NCBI RefSeq assembly: GCF_009674775.1
Contig: NZ_WKKE01000015.1
Span: 62,001 to 126,000 of the forward strand
Origin: Flavobacterium sp. LC2016-23
GTDB lineage: Bacteria; Bacteroidota; Bacteroidia; Flavobacteriales; Flavobacteriaceae
Reading direction: 5' to 3'
Length of the DNA stretch: 64,000 nucleotides
The notes under the pieces were generated by a model. The model had not been told where the DNA came from. It was given only the letters and a program-made list of their open reading frames with translations, and made no database searches. Below are positions 34,377 to 43,239 of this stretch, in pieces (the stretch's first letter is position 1; each line of letters begins with the position of its first letter). Made by a program: the position numbers and the translations under genes.

Positions 34377-34607
34377 ATGACACGCCAAGAAAGACTTACC
34401 GCCAGAAATAACCAAGTAAGAAAACTTTTCTATGATTTACAGGCAAAGAACCCTAAATGGCGTATCGATGCAATCATTGAAGAGGTTGGTGATAAATCCT
34501 TTTTAGCAAACCGAACTGTTGAAGCGATAGTTAAATACGAAGGCATTTACAATGATAATGCTAAACCTGTAGAGTCTTCACAACCTACATTATTTCAATT
34601 TCTCTAA
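34377..34607 (+). CDS. Small HTH-like protein, candidate late-gene activator
   Basis: The protein has 76 residues: basic N-terminal helix (RQERLTARNNQVRKLFYDLQ) and an HTH-like tail (WRIDAIIEEVGDKSFLANRT then VEAIVKYEG). It is transcribed alone between the early terminator and the head genes, where Mu encodes Mor and C. It resembles a widespread Bacteroidota prophage family of small HTH proteins, but I see no strong Mor/C similarity. An activator role is inferred from position, size and the weak late promoters at 40363-40537. It converges on the head operon with a 3-nt gap. Confidence 0.55.
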   Translation: MTRQERLTARNNQVRKLFYDLQAKNPKWRIDAIIEEVGDKSFLANRTVEAIVKYEGIYNDNAKPVESSQPTLFQFL

Positions 34608-34610
34608 GAA

Positions 34611-35387
34611 TTATTCTTCAAGCAAATCAATTGCTGCTTTTTCTGCATCTTTGATTTCTTTTTTACTTAAAGTGTCTTTATAAGCAATTTCCCCAAATAT
34701 TTTTTGGCTAATGGCAGCATTGTTTTTAAATCCGGCTTTGGCTTCAAATTCCGGTATGACATCGCTAGGATCTTCATCAGTTTGTTCTACATCACATCTA
34801 CATCCCCAATCAATGGGAGTCATGTGATCTTTCCAAAAAGGATGGTTTATTGGCAAAATTAAGCCATCCAGTATACGATGCTTTTCACGAGTTCTGGAGT
34901 CATTTATCGCATTGTACTTTAAGTTTGGATATAGATCAGCATCTGCAACAAAACTCTTCCATTTTTCAACATTATTGGCTGTCGCAACTGTATGGTGATA
35001 TTCCGTTTTCAAATATCGTTCGTTGTATTCCACATTTAATTCTAAGGCCTTCTTTTTGAATTTAGACCACGGAACTACCTCTCCATTTTCAGTAAGAAAA
35101 GATTCTAATTGTTTCCTAAAGCTACTTTCTTTAAAAGCTGAAAATAAGGCAATGTCATTTTTTAAAGCTGATGCAAGATCTGCATCATAAAAAAGTGATG
35201 TAGGGCTATATCCAACATTTAATCCTTCATTTAAAAGATCAAAGTAATATTTTATTAAATCTTTACTTCCCGGAATATTATTGAATATTTCACGAATATA
35301 ACTTTCAATCAGCCTACTAAAAAGACCATCCTTTTTTAATTCGATTATATTATGATCAGAATCACAACAGTTCGAACGATAGTGCAA
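34611..35387 (-). CDS. Phage head morphogenesis protein (Mu F / SPP1 gp7-like)
   Basis: This minor head protein is present in few copies near the portal. It carries the family's C-terminal signature DSRTREKHRILDG, then HPFWKDHMTPIDWGCRC and PSDV. The frame has no ATG; a TTG at 35387 is used, 11 nt after the portal stop. At 258 residues it is shorter than Mu gpF. It is the last gene of the leftward late operon; there is no obvious terminator in the 3-nt gap before the convergent activator gene. Confidence 0.8.
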   Translation of the reverse strand: MHYRSNCCDSDHNIIELKKDGLFSRLIESYIREIFNNIPGSKDLIKYYFDLLNEGLNVGYSPTSLFYDADLASALKNDIALFSAFKESSFRKQLESFLTENGEVVPWSKFKKKALELNVEYNERYLKTEYHHTVATANNVEKWKSFVADADLYPNLKYNAINDSRTREKHRILDGLILPINHPFWKDHMTPIDWGCRCDVEQTDEDPSDVIPEFEAKAGFKNNAAISQKIFGEIAYKDTLSKKEIKDAEKAAIDLLEE

Positions 35388-35398
35388 TTTTAGTAGGC

Positions 35399-36667
35399 TT
35401 AACCCTTTCCCGGATTCTGCTTATCTTTGGTTTGATTATCCCCTGGCATGCTTTCGATTTCAACTCCGTAGGTTCTTTCCATGTAATCTTGCTTTAATAC
35501 ATAACCAGCCCCTAGAATTTCGCTGTCAATTTCAATTTGATCTTTTGCAACGATAGTTTTTTCAATACCAATTTTGGCATTATCAGGGATTTTATAACCT
35601 AACATTCGCATTGCCGGAACTACCCTTTTATTAAGAAAGGAGAGCATCTTTTTTCTGTCTGAAGTGGTAACTTCACCAAGTGTATTTTCGTGTACTTCAC
35701 CCTGAGATCTACTGGAACCGTTTTCGGTGGTCATGGTTTGGTGCAAGATCAATTTGGAAAGCTCTTTATCCAACGCTTGAATTTTCATAAAGAAAACATT
35801 GAAAGAATCAGTTTTTGTATTTTCTTTAATTTCAACTTCAGTACCCATTGGAAAAACACCGTAAGGTGCGCTTCCCATTTCTTCAAGCCAGCCAGCTACT
35901 TCATTTTTTACTGATTCACTTTGAGAGGCTATTTTAGCGATTCTGATTGGTATTCCGAATAACTCTTCAAACTCATCCCAACTACCCCAACTATGACGTT
36001 TTAAAATAGTGTAAACCGCTGCCTTTTCTAGTATTCCAATATCGCTATAGAAATTTGCATATAGAAGAACATCGTTAACTTCTGATATATCTAAACCAGT
36101 ATTGCCGTTGATATCTCTTAAAAGAATCTTTTGTCCCGGAACAATCAGACCTCTATCTATAGTTTCTACCTTTTTTATATTACCTTTTTCATAATCCTTA
36201 ATCCAGATAAAGGTTTCTCCTCTATATATAGATTTATGTGCTTCATCCAGTACAACATCAAACCATTCTTGATCTTTTATAAATTCGGTTAACTTCTCAT
36301 CCTTTTTACCATCGATAACGAATATGTAATCTTTGTTTGTTGTTCGTAATGTTCGATCCTCGGTTACTGCTGTTAAATGAGCGTCTAACATAATATCGTC
36401 ATATACTTCCTGCATTGGATAAAATCTTGGAATTTCTGCCTGATAAAAGGAAAAACGTGCTGATTGCCAATCATTAATTTCTTTTCGATATAATCGACGT
36501 TGACGTCTGATTACATCAACCATTAAATTCGTTATTTTATTGATATGGTCAGGATCATTACTTGATAAACTTACATTTTTATTAAGTGCATTTCCTGAAA
36601 AATTCACTCTGCTATTTCTGATAACCTGTTTGGCTGTCTGTTGTACTTTATTAAATATTGACTTCAT
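35399..36667 (-). CDS. Portal protein (DUF935, Mu gp29-like)
   Basis: The portal is a dodecameric ring for DNA packaging and the head-tail joint. The family pattern is clear: QAEIPRFYPMQEVYDDIM, DAHLTAVTEDR, SWGSWDEFEELFGIPIRI, and KLILHQTMTTENGSSRSQGEVH. At 422 residues it is somewhat shorter than Mu gp29 but has both ends. It follows the Mu G-like gene by 1 nt and precedes the head morphogenesis gene, the usual portal-F pair. Confidence 0.9.
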   Translation of the reverse strand: MKSIFNKVQQTAKQVIRNSRVNFSGNALNKNVSLSSNDPDHINKITNLMVDVIRRQRRLYRKEINDWQSARFSFYQAEIPRFYPMQEVYDDIMLDAHLTAVTEDRTLRTTNKDYIFVIDGKKDEKLTEFIKDQEWFDVVLDEAHKSIYRGETFIWIKDYEKGNIKKVETIDRGLIVPGQKILLRDINGNTGLDISEVNDVLLYANFYSDIGILEKAAVYTILKRHSWGSWDEFEELFGIPIRIAKIASQSESVKNEVAGWLEEMGSAPYGVFPMGTEVEIKENTKTDSFNVFFMKIQALDKELSKLILHQTMTTENGSSRSQGEVHENTLGEVTTSDRKKMLSFLNKRVVPAMRMLGYKIPDNAKIGIEKTIVAKDQIEIDSEILGAGYVLKQDYMERTYGVEIESMPGDNQTKDKQNPGKG

Positions 36668-36668
36668 A

Positions 36669-37160
36669 TTATCTTAGTAGTTTGTCTAATTCTTTTTTAA
36701 TTTTCTGACTTATTTGGTTGTCCAAATATTTTGATTTTCCCATAAATTGACGTTGCGGCATTCCGTCAAGACCTTCATTATGTCGGCCGGCATATTTTTT
36801 AGATGATCTAAAGTGCACCTGGCTACTTGCCTTAATAATGTTCGAGCTGAATGAATTTATTAATTTATCTCCTCCGGTATCATGGCCGACAAGTATAGCT
36901 CTATCAGCATTTCTAAGTCCAAACTTTGTTACACCTCCGGTGTTTCTCCCGCGGATATACCTTGTTATATCTCTACCATTTTTATCGGTAGTTTTACGCT
37001 TCTGCCATTTTTGAAGCCCGGTATCATTAAAACCCTGATCCCTGAAGTTTTTCTTTATGAATTTTAGCCCCTCAACCCCTATAATCCGAAGTGCTTTATC
37101 AGGCATTTCCTTTGCTGCCTTATTTAGTAAATCTTGTAAATCCTCTAAACTACCAGCCAT
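36669..37160 (-). CDS. Phage virion morphogenesis protein (Mu G-like)
   Basis: A 163-residue tail-completion/virion morphogenesis protein. It shows the family's KNFRDQGFNDTGLQKWQKRK motif and a late KKYAGRHNEG segment followed by MPQRQFMG. In Mu, gpG is needed for tail assembly. It overlaps the upstream gp36-like gene by 11 nt. Confidence 0.85.
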   Translation of the reverse strand: MAGSLEDLQDLLNKAAKEMPDKALRIIGVEGLKFIKKNFRDQGFNDTGLQKWQKRKTTDKNGRDITRYIRGRNTGGVTKFGLRNADRAILVGHDTGGDKLINSFSSNIIKASSQVHFRSSKKYAGRHNEGLDGMPQRQFMGKSKYLDNQISQKIKKELDKLLR

Positions 37161-37581
37161 TTGGATAATTTTTACGACTTCCCAGTTTTAAAAAGGTTGT
37201 GGGTTTGTCTGGGTTTCCATCACCGTCGGTATCTTCAGTTCTAATAGGCAATTGAGGCTTAATCTTTCCGCTGGAGACTTTTTCAAGCCATAAGAGCGCT
37301 TCGTCAGCTCGTACTTTCGCAGCTTCATTTACATCCTTCGTTCTTCTGATATAGATATCGTGAATAACCAGTCCTTTAAGATGTTTTAGGAGCGTCAAGC
37401 TTCTTTGATTACCAGTGGCATTAAAAATGGATTCCGTGTCATAATATTGAAACAAGTAGGACGACATTAAATCAATGTTTTCCTTAATTATATCTGTGAC
37501 AATCGTGGTATCATTATTAATGATTTTATTGATTATATCATCAACACCCACCGTTTTTAATTCGTTTTGTTCTAAAAACAT
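37150..37581 (-). CDS. Head-tail connector-type protein (Mu gp36-like, DUF1320)
   Basis: A 143-residue helical protein with the pattern of gp36/DUF1320 adaptor proteins: an N-terminal helix, a central AKVRADEALLWLEKVSSGKI, and a disordered Pro/Asp-rich tail. It probably attaches to the portal and forms the neck. It shares a base with the next gene (stop/start overlap at 37581). Confidence 0.65.
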   Translation of the reverse strand: MFLEQNELKTVGVDDIINKIINNDTTIVTDIIKENIDLMSSYLFQYYDTESIFNATGNQRSLTLLKHLKGLVIHDIYIRRTKDVNEAAKVRADEALLWLEKVSSGKIKPQLPIRTEDTDGDGNPDKPTTFLKLGSRKNYPNGW

Positions 37582-38057
37582 TATATAGTTATTTTGAGTT
37601 TTTTATAGATATATTTTTGGTTTATTAATCTGTAAATAGAGGTTTCAAATGAGAGTTTATAGCTCATAATTTCGTCACCCTCTTCGACAGGTTCTTCGTA
37701 AGTGTGATTTAAAGGCTTAAACTGATCGCCTTGAAAACCTTGAAGTTTTTCTACAATATTATCAATGATGTCAATTTCAATTAAGCCGTGCTCCGGATCT
37801 GAGGTTGTATCATGTTGATCCATCCACCCGTCTTTACAATAGAATGTAACGTCAAGCGTACATTTTCCTTCCTGCTTTTGTTCAACCATCATTGCCCATG
37901 TAATGGACTTTATCTCTATCAATGCGGCAGTATAATAGCTTGGATAATTGTCTTTACCATTACTGAACTGTTTTCTTTGTAAATCGATCAATTCTAATTC
38001 GGGAATTTCTTTAAGTTTCTCTTGTACCTTTATAAATAGTTCTTTACGTGGTGTCAT
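37581..38057 (-). CDS. Tail-completion-type protein (Mu gp37-like position)
   Basis: A 158-residue protein of mixed alpha/beta pattern resembling tail terminator or gp37-type neck proteins (RKELFIKVQEKLKEIPELEL ... SYKLSFETSIYRLI). It has no catalytic motif. The start overlaps the terminase stop by 4 nt. Identification rests mainly on size, fold pattern and neighbours. Confidence 0.55.
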   Translation of the reverse strand: MTPRKELFIKVQEKLKEIPELELIDLQRKQFSNGKDNYPSYYTAALIEIKSITWAMMVEQKQEGKCTLDVTFYCKDGWMDQHDTTSDPEHGLIEIDIIDNIVEKLQGFQGDQFKPLNHTYEEPVEEGDEIMSYKLSFETSIYRLINQKYIYKKLKITI

Positions 38058-39610
38058 ACTCTTCGCTTTGTTTTTTTCTTTCCTATTAATGGTTTTGAAT
38101 TATTGTCTTCTTTTTGCGAATAGCCGAATAGTAATCTTCCTTTACGCACACACTGCTCTAATGCGTCCAAAACATCATCGGGACTTGTACACCCTTTTTC
38201 AAATGCCGTTAAATGCTCGAATGTTTTTTCCATATCATCTGTATCTTTCAGGCGTTCATCGAAAGTGATTAATCCACGCATAAATGCACTTGTTAATGTA
38301 GCATCAATATTATCATGTTTGTCACCAGAAGCATGATCAGGTATTGGAATATCAACGGCATTGTTTTCCTCGCAAGCAACCAACCAATCAGGTTCGTATA
38401 CTATTTTTTGTGCGGCTGTAGCATCGTAAAATGAAATAATTGACATTCCTTTTTCATTAAATTCCCTTTGCCATTCGTAGTGCATATTCATAGCTTCAGG
38501 TCGTTCACATTGCCTATTAAATAACTTTAGGACGTGAGCTCTACCTTTCTCTATTGACACCACAGCACCCCCTTTGAAATTCCCATTTTTAGTATATGAT
38601 AAATCCCAAAAAGAAATAAGCCCGCTAAAAATTTGGTTTCCGTGTGTTTTCTTATACCGAATCCATTCTGCCTTAATTCGTTTACCTTTTTCAATTGGAT
38701 TATTGAAATCCTCTCTTTGGCTTGTGTGAAAATCAGTGTCGTTCACAATGTCAATACATTCCTGTTTTGTGTATCTCTCTGGCCAACTTGGGTTAAAATT
38801 ATCATCGCAGAGATTTACAGTAGAAATTTTAAGGTTTGGGGATCTTTTATTTTCCTCTGCATACCCGTCAACAATACCGTTTTTTACAATGTAGTTATTA
38901 GCCATAACCTGACGGAATCGACCTTTTTGACCTGCCTTACCTAAATCACCTGTTAATTTCTGAATATTTTCTCTCGTTAGCTCAGCGTTCTTGGCTTGCT
39001 TTCTGTCTTCCAAATCATCCATCGAGGCAAAATCCGGTCGACTGGCATTATTACGTAAACCCCTGAAAGGTTGGTTTAAACCTAAAGCTTTAAACATTTT
39101 TTTATCGTTCGTCTCAAACTGTCCATCCGCCCAGGAACCATATTGCATTTGAGTGCCAAAATCTTTAATGTATCGCTCATTACTTTCAAGATGCATTTGA
39201 ACATCGGAAAGCAATAATTTTCCAGCATCAAGCGTACGTCCTATAATTAGTCCAAAGTTAACTTCGTTGTTTTCCTTAAGATGCGTAAGGTTCCCAACAT
39301 TGGTATGAATTGATTTAGCTGCTCCACGAAACCAACGTCGTTGTTGTTTGATTAAAGGGTTTTTAAACAGTTCTAAATAGCTTGTTAAATGGAATCTCGC
39401 TGACGGTGCATCTGCCAGAGCTAAACCAGAGTTAACACCATAGTAGTATTCAAAGAACTCTAAATAGTTTTCAGGTTTTAAAAGGTGTTTAATTCGCGCT
39501 TCTTGTTCTGCAGTAGTTTCCTTAAATAAAGAATGACTCGAAAGCAACTGAATTCTTTTCGACTCCCTGCTGTATTTTTCTAATGCTTCTTTGAGTTCCG
39601 TCTTAGTCAT
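38054..39610 (-). CDS. Terminase large subunit (Mu gp28-like)
   Basis: This is the packaging motor ATPase and headful nuclease. Residues ~90-110 contain an adapted Walker A, RRWFRGAAKSIHTNV; the Walker B is RPDFASMDDLEDR; the RNase H-type nuclease begins at FWDLSYTKNGNFKGG and includes FYDATAAQK and a late GDKHDNIDAT. At 518 residues it is normal for Mu-like phages. It overlaps the small subunit gene by 8 nt. Confidence 0.88.
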   Translation of the reverse strand: MTKTELKEALEKYSRESKRIQLLSSHSLFKETTAEQEARIKHLLKPENYLEFFEYYYGVNSGLALADAPSARFHLTSYLELFKNPLIKQQRRWFRGAAKSIHTNVGNLTHLKENNEVNFGLIIGRTLDAGKLLLSDVQMHLESNERYIKDFGTQMQYGSWADGQFETNDKKMFKALGLNQPFRGLRNNASRPDFASMDDLEDRKQAKNAELTRENIQKLTGDLGKAGQKGRFRQVMANNYIVKNGIVDGYAEENKRSPNLKISTVNLCDDNFNPSWPERYTKQECIDIVNDTDFHTSQREDFNNPIEKGKRIKAEWIRYKKTHGNQIFSGLISFWDLSYTKNGNFKGGAVVSIEKGRAHVLKLFNRQCERPEAMNMHYEWQREFNEKGMSIISFYDATAAQKIVYEPDWLVACEENNAVDIPIPDHASGDKHDNIDATLTSAFMRGLITFDERLKDTDDMEKTFEHLTAFEKGCTSPDDVLDALEQCVRKGRLLFGYSQKEDNNSKPLIGKKKTKRRV

Positions 39611-40091
39611 TGCTTACAAGTTCATTTACATATTTATCAAAAAACACGCGGATGGCCTGTAATAACTCTAAGATTTCATCACGCTTTTTACCTGTGCTTG
39701 TTCCTGCCATAACAATCATAAATTGACTGAAACCGTCAAAGCTTTCCATTGTGTGTACGGCCTTTTTTCTATCGTCATCCATTCGATCCCATGCTGCTGA
39801 AATCTTTGCTAAATCGTCAGCTTTATGAGTAGGCTTTTTACCGTCACGAATATCCAATACGTATTGTAAGATCAGTTTTTTGATTTCACTGGGACGAATA
39901 CTGTTTAATTCTTTTTCATTGTCCCAGCCATACAATTCTCGCCAATTAGATAGAGTTTTTACACCTACTCCAATGATTTCAGAAATGTTCGTCAGAGAAA
40001 ATCCTTTGACGAATAAGTCTTTTGCCTGACTTTTTTTATAGTCGCTTTCAGCAGCGGTCATACGACCTTTAATTTTATTTGTAATAGCCAT
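39603..40091 (-). CDS. Terminase small subunit (Mu gp27-like, HTH)
   Basis: This is the DNA-recognition subunit of the packaging machine. It has an N-terminal HTH (AKDLFVKGFSLTNISEIIGV), then a helical oligomerisation region. At 162 residues it is typical. It overlaps both neighbours by a few bases, consistent with one leftward operon. Confidence 0.8.
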   Translation of the reverse strand: MAITNKIKGRMTAAESDYKKSQAKDLFVKGFSLTNISEIIGVGVKTLSNWRELYGWDNEKELNSIRPSEIKKLILQYVLDIRDGKKPTHKADDLAKISAAWDRMDDDRKKAVHTMESFDGFSQFMIVMAGTSTGKKRDEILELLQAIRVFFDKYVNELVSND

Positions 40092-40362
40092 CGATATTTA
40101 GATTTCCGTTTTCCTCAAACTTTAAATTGTTAATTATCATTCCATCATATTCAAGGTTCTTTTTAGCCTCTATTAAAAACGGCATAAAATCATCCTCATT
40201 TAGCATGTTGCTTATTCCCACTCCTAATTCAGGAAACTCTTTATAATCTCCCTTGCTTGCTAGTAAAATATCTTCCTGATGCTGGTTATCAGAATAGCCA
40301 ATCACGATATCACCATTTTGAATGAGTAAATCCCCTGTTTTGTTTAAAAGTATATCAGTCAT
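40075..40362 (-). CDS. Baseplate wedge gp25/gpW-like protein (tentative)
   Basis: From ATG 40362 the product has 95 residues. The core QHQEDILLASKGDYKEFPEL then GVGISNML matches the spacing of gp25-like baseplate proteins (Q-x-I-x-x-x-L-x-x-x-x-G-x-x-x-x-x-P-x-x-G-x-G). A baseplate gene at the head of a terminase-portal operon is unusual. A longer frame to 40449 is rejected because it would run through the promoter. Confidence 0.6.
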   Translation of the reverse strand: MTDILLNKTGDLLIQNGDIVIGYSDNQHQEDILLASKGDYKEFPELGVGISNMLNEDDFMPFLIEAKKNLEYDGMIINNLKFEENGNLNIDGYYK

Positions 40363-40537
40363 AGGGCAAAATTCGATATATAATAAGGCTATAAAAATTA
40401 ACTCTTCAAACCTTGTAAAGTATTGGTACAAGGGTTGTTTTGATTTCATACAACAGTTGATTAGCTATTTTTTTTTACTTCAAAAACGCTTCAATTTTGC
40501 CTCACCAAACATTAAGAAATACATAAAACAATTGCCA
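40363..40537. promoter_or_regulatory. Divergent late-gene control region
   Basis: AATTTTGCC occurs on both strands: minus 40373-40365, 3 nt before the ATG of the leftward operon, and plus 40493-40501, 37 nt before the rightward protease gene. Neither has a TTG at the proper distance upstream. Between them lies a perfect dyad CCTTGTA - 9 nt - TACAAGG (40411-40433). Weak promoters plus a shared dyad suggest a phage activator acting on both operons. Confidence 0.6.
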
Positions 40538-41542
40538 ATGACACATGACTTTGTTGTAAACACAGAAGATGTAAATGAATATAAATACAGGGTTCTAACA
40601 GGCGGTATTGACTATGAGCAGTATTTAAGAAATCCGGTTGTTTTATACATACATACTCGGGAGAATCAAAAAGAAGAAAATAGAGGAAGCGAAGTAGTCG
40701 GAAGATGTTTAGCATTAACAGTAGATGGAACTAAGTTAATAGCCACTATCGAATTTGACGAAGAAGATCCGTTTGCTAAAAAAATCGCTGGTAAAGTTCA
40801 ACGTGGTTATGTTAGAATGACGTCTATATATGCTGATGTTATCGAAACCTCAATGGAGCCCGAATTAGTTTTAGAAGGTCAAGCCTACGAAACTGTAACC
40901 AAGTGTAAACTTGTTGAAATCTCGATTGTACCTATTGGTGGAAATGATCGGGCGCTTAAACTTTCGAGAGGAGAATTTGACCCAATCAAATTAAACAAAG
41001 TAAATATAAAACAAACTGAAAATATGTCACAATTTAAAACAATTGCCATCGCATTATCATTGAGTGCGGACGCAGATGAAACTGCATTACTAAACGAAAT
41101 TAAAACGCTAAAATTAGCGAAAGAAACGTCAGATATTAAAGTTGCAAAACTTGAAAAGCAATTCTCAGAACTTGCCAAAGAAGAGGGTACTCAATTGATA
41201 GATAAAGTCATTGAACTGGGATTACTTCCTGATGGATTAAAGGCTGTGCAATTAACTGCTTATGAAGCTGATCCAGCAGGCCAAAAAGTAATTTTAAGCA
41301 AACTTATTGCTGACAAAGAAGCTGCTAATGTTCTTGCCGGAAATCATTCAACAATCAAAGAGGTTGTTCTGACAGGTAAAGCCAGCATTCCGGCATCTAC
41401 TGCTGAAGGTCAGGAAACATTCGATTATCTGCAAAAACATGATCCGGTTAAACTCGGTAAAATTAGAGACGCAGATCCTGCAAAATACGCACAATTGGCA
41501 AAAGATTATGCTGGCGGTGTGAGACATCCACAAAGTAAATAA
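40538..41542 (+). CDS. Prohead protease fused to scaffold region (Mu I/Z-like)
   Basis: From ATG 40538 the protein has 334 residues. The first ~150 resemble prohead protease (S78-type; CKLVEISIVPIGGNDRAL is the conserved C-terminal part of the protease domain). Residues ~160-330 are charged and helical with a coiled-coil stretch, as in the scaffold part of Mu I/Z. Self-cleavage would release scaffold during head maturation. The start is chosen because the upstream frame extends through the promoter region. Confidence 0.8.
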   Translation: MTHDFVVNTEDVNEYKYRVLTGGIDYEQYLRNPVVLYIHTRENQKEENRGSEVVGRCLALTVDGTKLIATIEFDEEDPFAKKIAGKVQRGYVRMTSIYADVIETSMEPELVLEGQAYETVTKCKLVEISIVPIGGNDRALKLSRGEFDPIKLNKVNIKQTENMSQFKTIAIALSLSADADETALLNEIKTLKLAKETSDIKVAKLEKQFSELAKEEGTQLIDKVIELGLLPDGLKAVQLTAYEADPAGQKVILSKLIADKEAANVLAGNHSTIKEVVLTGKASIPASTAEGQETFDYLQKHDPVKLGKIRDADPAKYAQLAKDYAGGVRHPQSK

Positions 41543-41568
41543 TAACTAATCATAAAACACACATATAA

Positions 41569-42408
41569 ATGGCTTTACAAAAAGAAATTTGGGCTGCAGG
41601 CATTCAGGAGAATCCAATCCCAGATAATAGTTTCGTTTTTGCATCTACGGATAAATCCGAGTATGTAGAAAGTAATAAATTACACCTTGCGGAAGCGGGA
41701 ATTGAACCGGAAGTTCATGAGAACTATTTTGCAGGTTCTGAAACAGATTTACCGCTTGCGTCAATTACGGACATACCGAATGAAGTGGTATTAAATACCT
41801 ACTCAACTGACAGAACTCGTCATAGAGATTTACAGGAAATTGAATTGCAATACAACAAACGCCTTTCTGTTACAAACCGTCATAAAACGGCTTTGGCTAA
41901 AAACATGGGTGTAAGAGCTGCGTTTTCTTGGGCTCCTGCCACAAACAACACTTATAACAAAATCATTACTGTTGGAGCTGGTAAATTTATTGATGCCATC
42001 ATTGATATGCAAGCGTTTTACAATGGTTTGGATATTTACGATAATCTAAACCTTTGCTTGACAGCGGAGCACATGGCGATAATCAAAAAAGAAGATTACA
42101 AGCTCTACAAGGAAATTTTGAATACTAACGAAATGTATGGCTTTAAAATTTTCCGTTACAACAAGACAGCTTTATATACTGTTGCCGGAGTAAAAAAACC
42201 TTTTGGAACGGTAAAAGCTGTTGATGATAAAAATTGCTCTTTCACTTGGTGCTCTGACGAAACATTTAGATGTTTTGGAGATACTGAAGTTTATGAAACT
42301 ATTCGTTCTGCTGCTTCTCAAGCTGACGAAATTTCCTTTGCTCAAAGAGCTCTTGTTGGTAACATTCGTGCATCAAATCCTAAATTTTTAGGAGCAATTC
42401 TAAGCTAA
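41569..42408 (+). CDS. Major capsid protein
   Basis: The 279-residue protein follows the protease/scaffold gene, the invariant capsid position. It has the HK97-like segment order: an N-arm with SKLHLAEAG-type disordered start, RDLQEIELQYNKRLSVTNRH, a NLCLTAEHMAIIKKEDYK helix typical of Bacteroidota Mu-like capsids, and a C-terminal FAQRALVGNIRASNPK. It should be the most abundant virion protein. Confidence 0.8.
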   Translation: MALQKEIWAAGIQENPIPDNSFVFASTDKSEYVESNKLHLAEAGIEPEVHENYFAGSETDLPLASITDIPNEVVLNTYSTDRTRHRDLQEIELQYNKRLSVTNRHKTALAKNMGVRAAFSWAPATNNTYNKIITVGAGKFIDAIIDMQAFYNGLDIYDNLNLCLTAEHMAIIKKEDYKLYKEILNTNEMYGFKIFRYNKTALYTVAGVKKPFGTVKAVDDKNCSFTWCSDETFRCFGDTEVYETIRSAASQADEISFAQRALVGNIRASNPKFLGAILS

Positions 42409-42409
42409 G

Positions 42410-42820
42410 ATGAGTAAGGAAAAGGTAAAAGCAACGGCATCATTAAATGATGCCGTTGCTCAGATTGTGTCCAATTATTTTGCACAAGCTAACGCAAAAG
42501 ATACTGTCTATTCAACATCAGATGGTAATGTGTTTGAAAACTTAGGTTTTGCCACAAATCATGCCTCGACATTGGAAGATAAAAATGTAACACCGCATAT
42601 AGACACAAATCGTCTTGAGGTAATTGAGGACTTAGATTTCGACGAGTCAGCTATTATACTGAATGCCGAGCAAAAAGAGCTTTTAAACACAGGTTTAATA
42701 AAGGAGAACTACACGAAACTAAAACAGTTAGCTAGTTTTTTAGAGTTACACACTGAAGATCAAAAAGCTGATACAATCATTCACGCTTTGGAAGAATACA
42801 AAGCTAAAATTCAAAAATAA
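42410..42820 (+). CDS. Hypothetical late phage protein (136 aa)
   Basis: A soluble acidic protein, 2 nt after the capsid gene and 2 nt before the endolysin. By position it could be a Mu gp35-like head accessory or decoration protein. No recognised motif. Confidence 0.6.
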   Translation: MSKEKVKATASLNDAVAQIVSNYFAQANAKDTVYSTSDGNVFENLGFATNHASTLEDKNVTPHIDTNRLEVIEDLDFDESAIILNAEQKELLNTGLIKENYTKLKQLASFLELHTEDQKADTIIHALEEYKAKIQK

Positions 42821-42822
42821 TT

Positions 42823-43236
42823 ATGCCCAGAAATATAAAGTATATAGTCGTGCACTGTACAGCGACTTCTCAAAAAACGAGCATTAGCGCAATTCAAAGC
42901 TATTGGCAAAAGCAATTAGGCTGGAAAATGCCCGGCTATCACTTTATTGTTAAACCCGATGGTGAAATTGTTGAACTATTGTCAATTGACAAAGTTTCAA
43001 ACGGGGTTCAAGGCTTCAATAGTGTTTCGATTAACATCTCTTATATCGGAGGTGTGGATGAGAACAACAAACCAATTGATAACCGAACACCAGCGCAAAA
43101 GGCATCGCTTTTAAAAAAGCTCAAAGAATTGAAATTAAAGTTTCCACTCGCAAAAATTCAAGGACACCGGGATTTTCCAAATGTTCATAAAGCATGTCCA
43201 AGTTTTGATGCTATCACAGAATTTAAACATTTATAA
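42823..43236 (+). CDS. Endolysin: N-acetylmuramoyl-L-alanine amidase (Amidase_2)
   Basis: This 137-residue T7 lysozyme-like zinc amidase cuts the peptidoglycan at lysis. The zinc ligands are visible: VVHCTAT (first His), GYHFIVKPDGEIVE (around the second), and QGHRDFPNVHKACPSFD (third His and the Cys). There is no signal peptide, so export depends on a holin. Directly followed by the spanin-like gene. Confidence 0.9.
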   Translation: MPRNIKYIVVHCTATSQKTSISAIQSYWQKQLGWKMPGYHFIVKPDGEIVELLSIDKVSNGVQGFNSVSINISYIGGVDENNKPIDNRTPAQKASLLKKLKELKLKFPLAKIQGHRDFPNVHKACPSFDAITEFKHL

Positions 43237-43239
43237 AAA

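Noticed and set aside
40322..40537. An upstream in-frame extension of the protease gene
   Set aside because: It would cover the divergent promoter region and the start of the opposite gene; ATG 40538 gives the family-like N-terminus.
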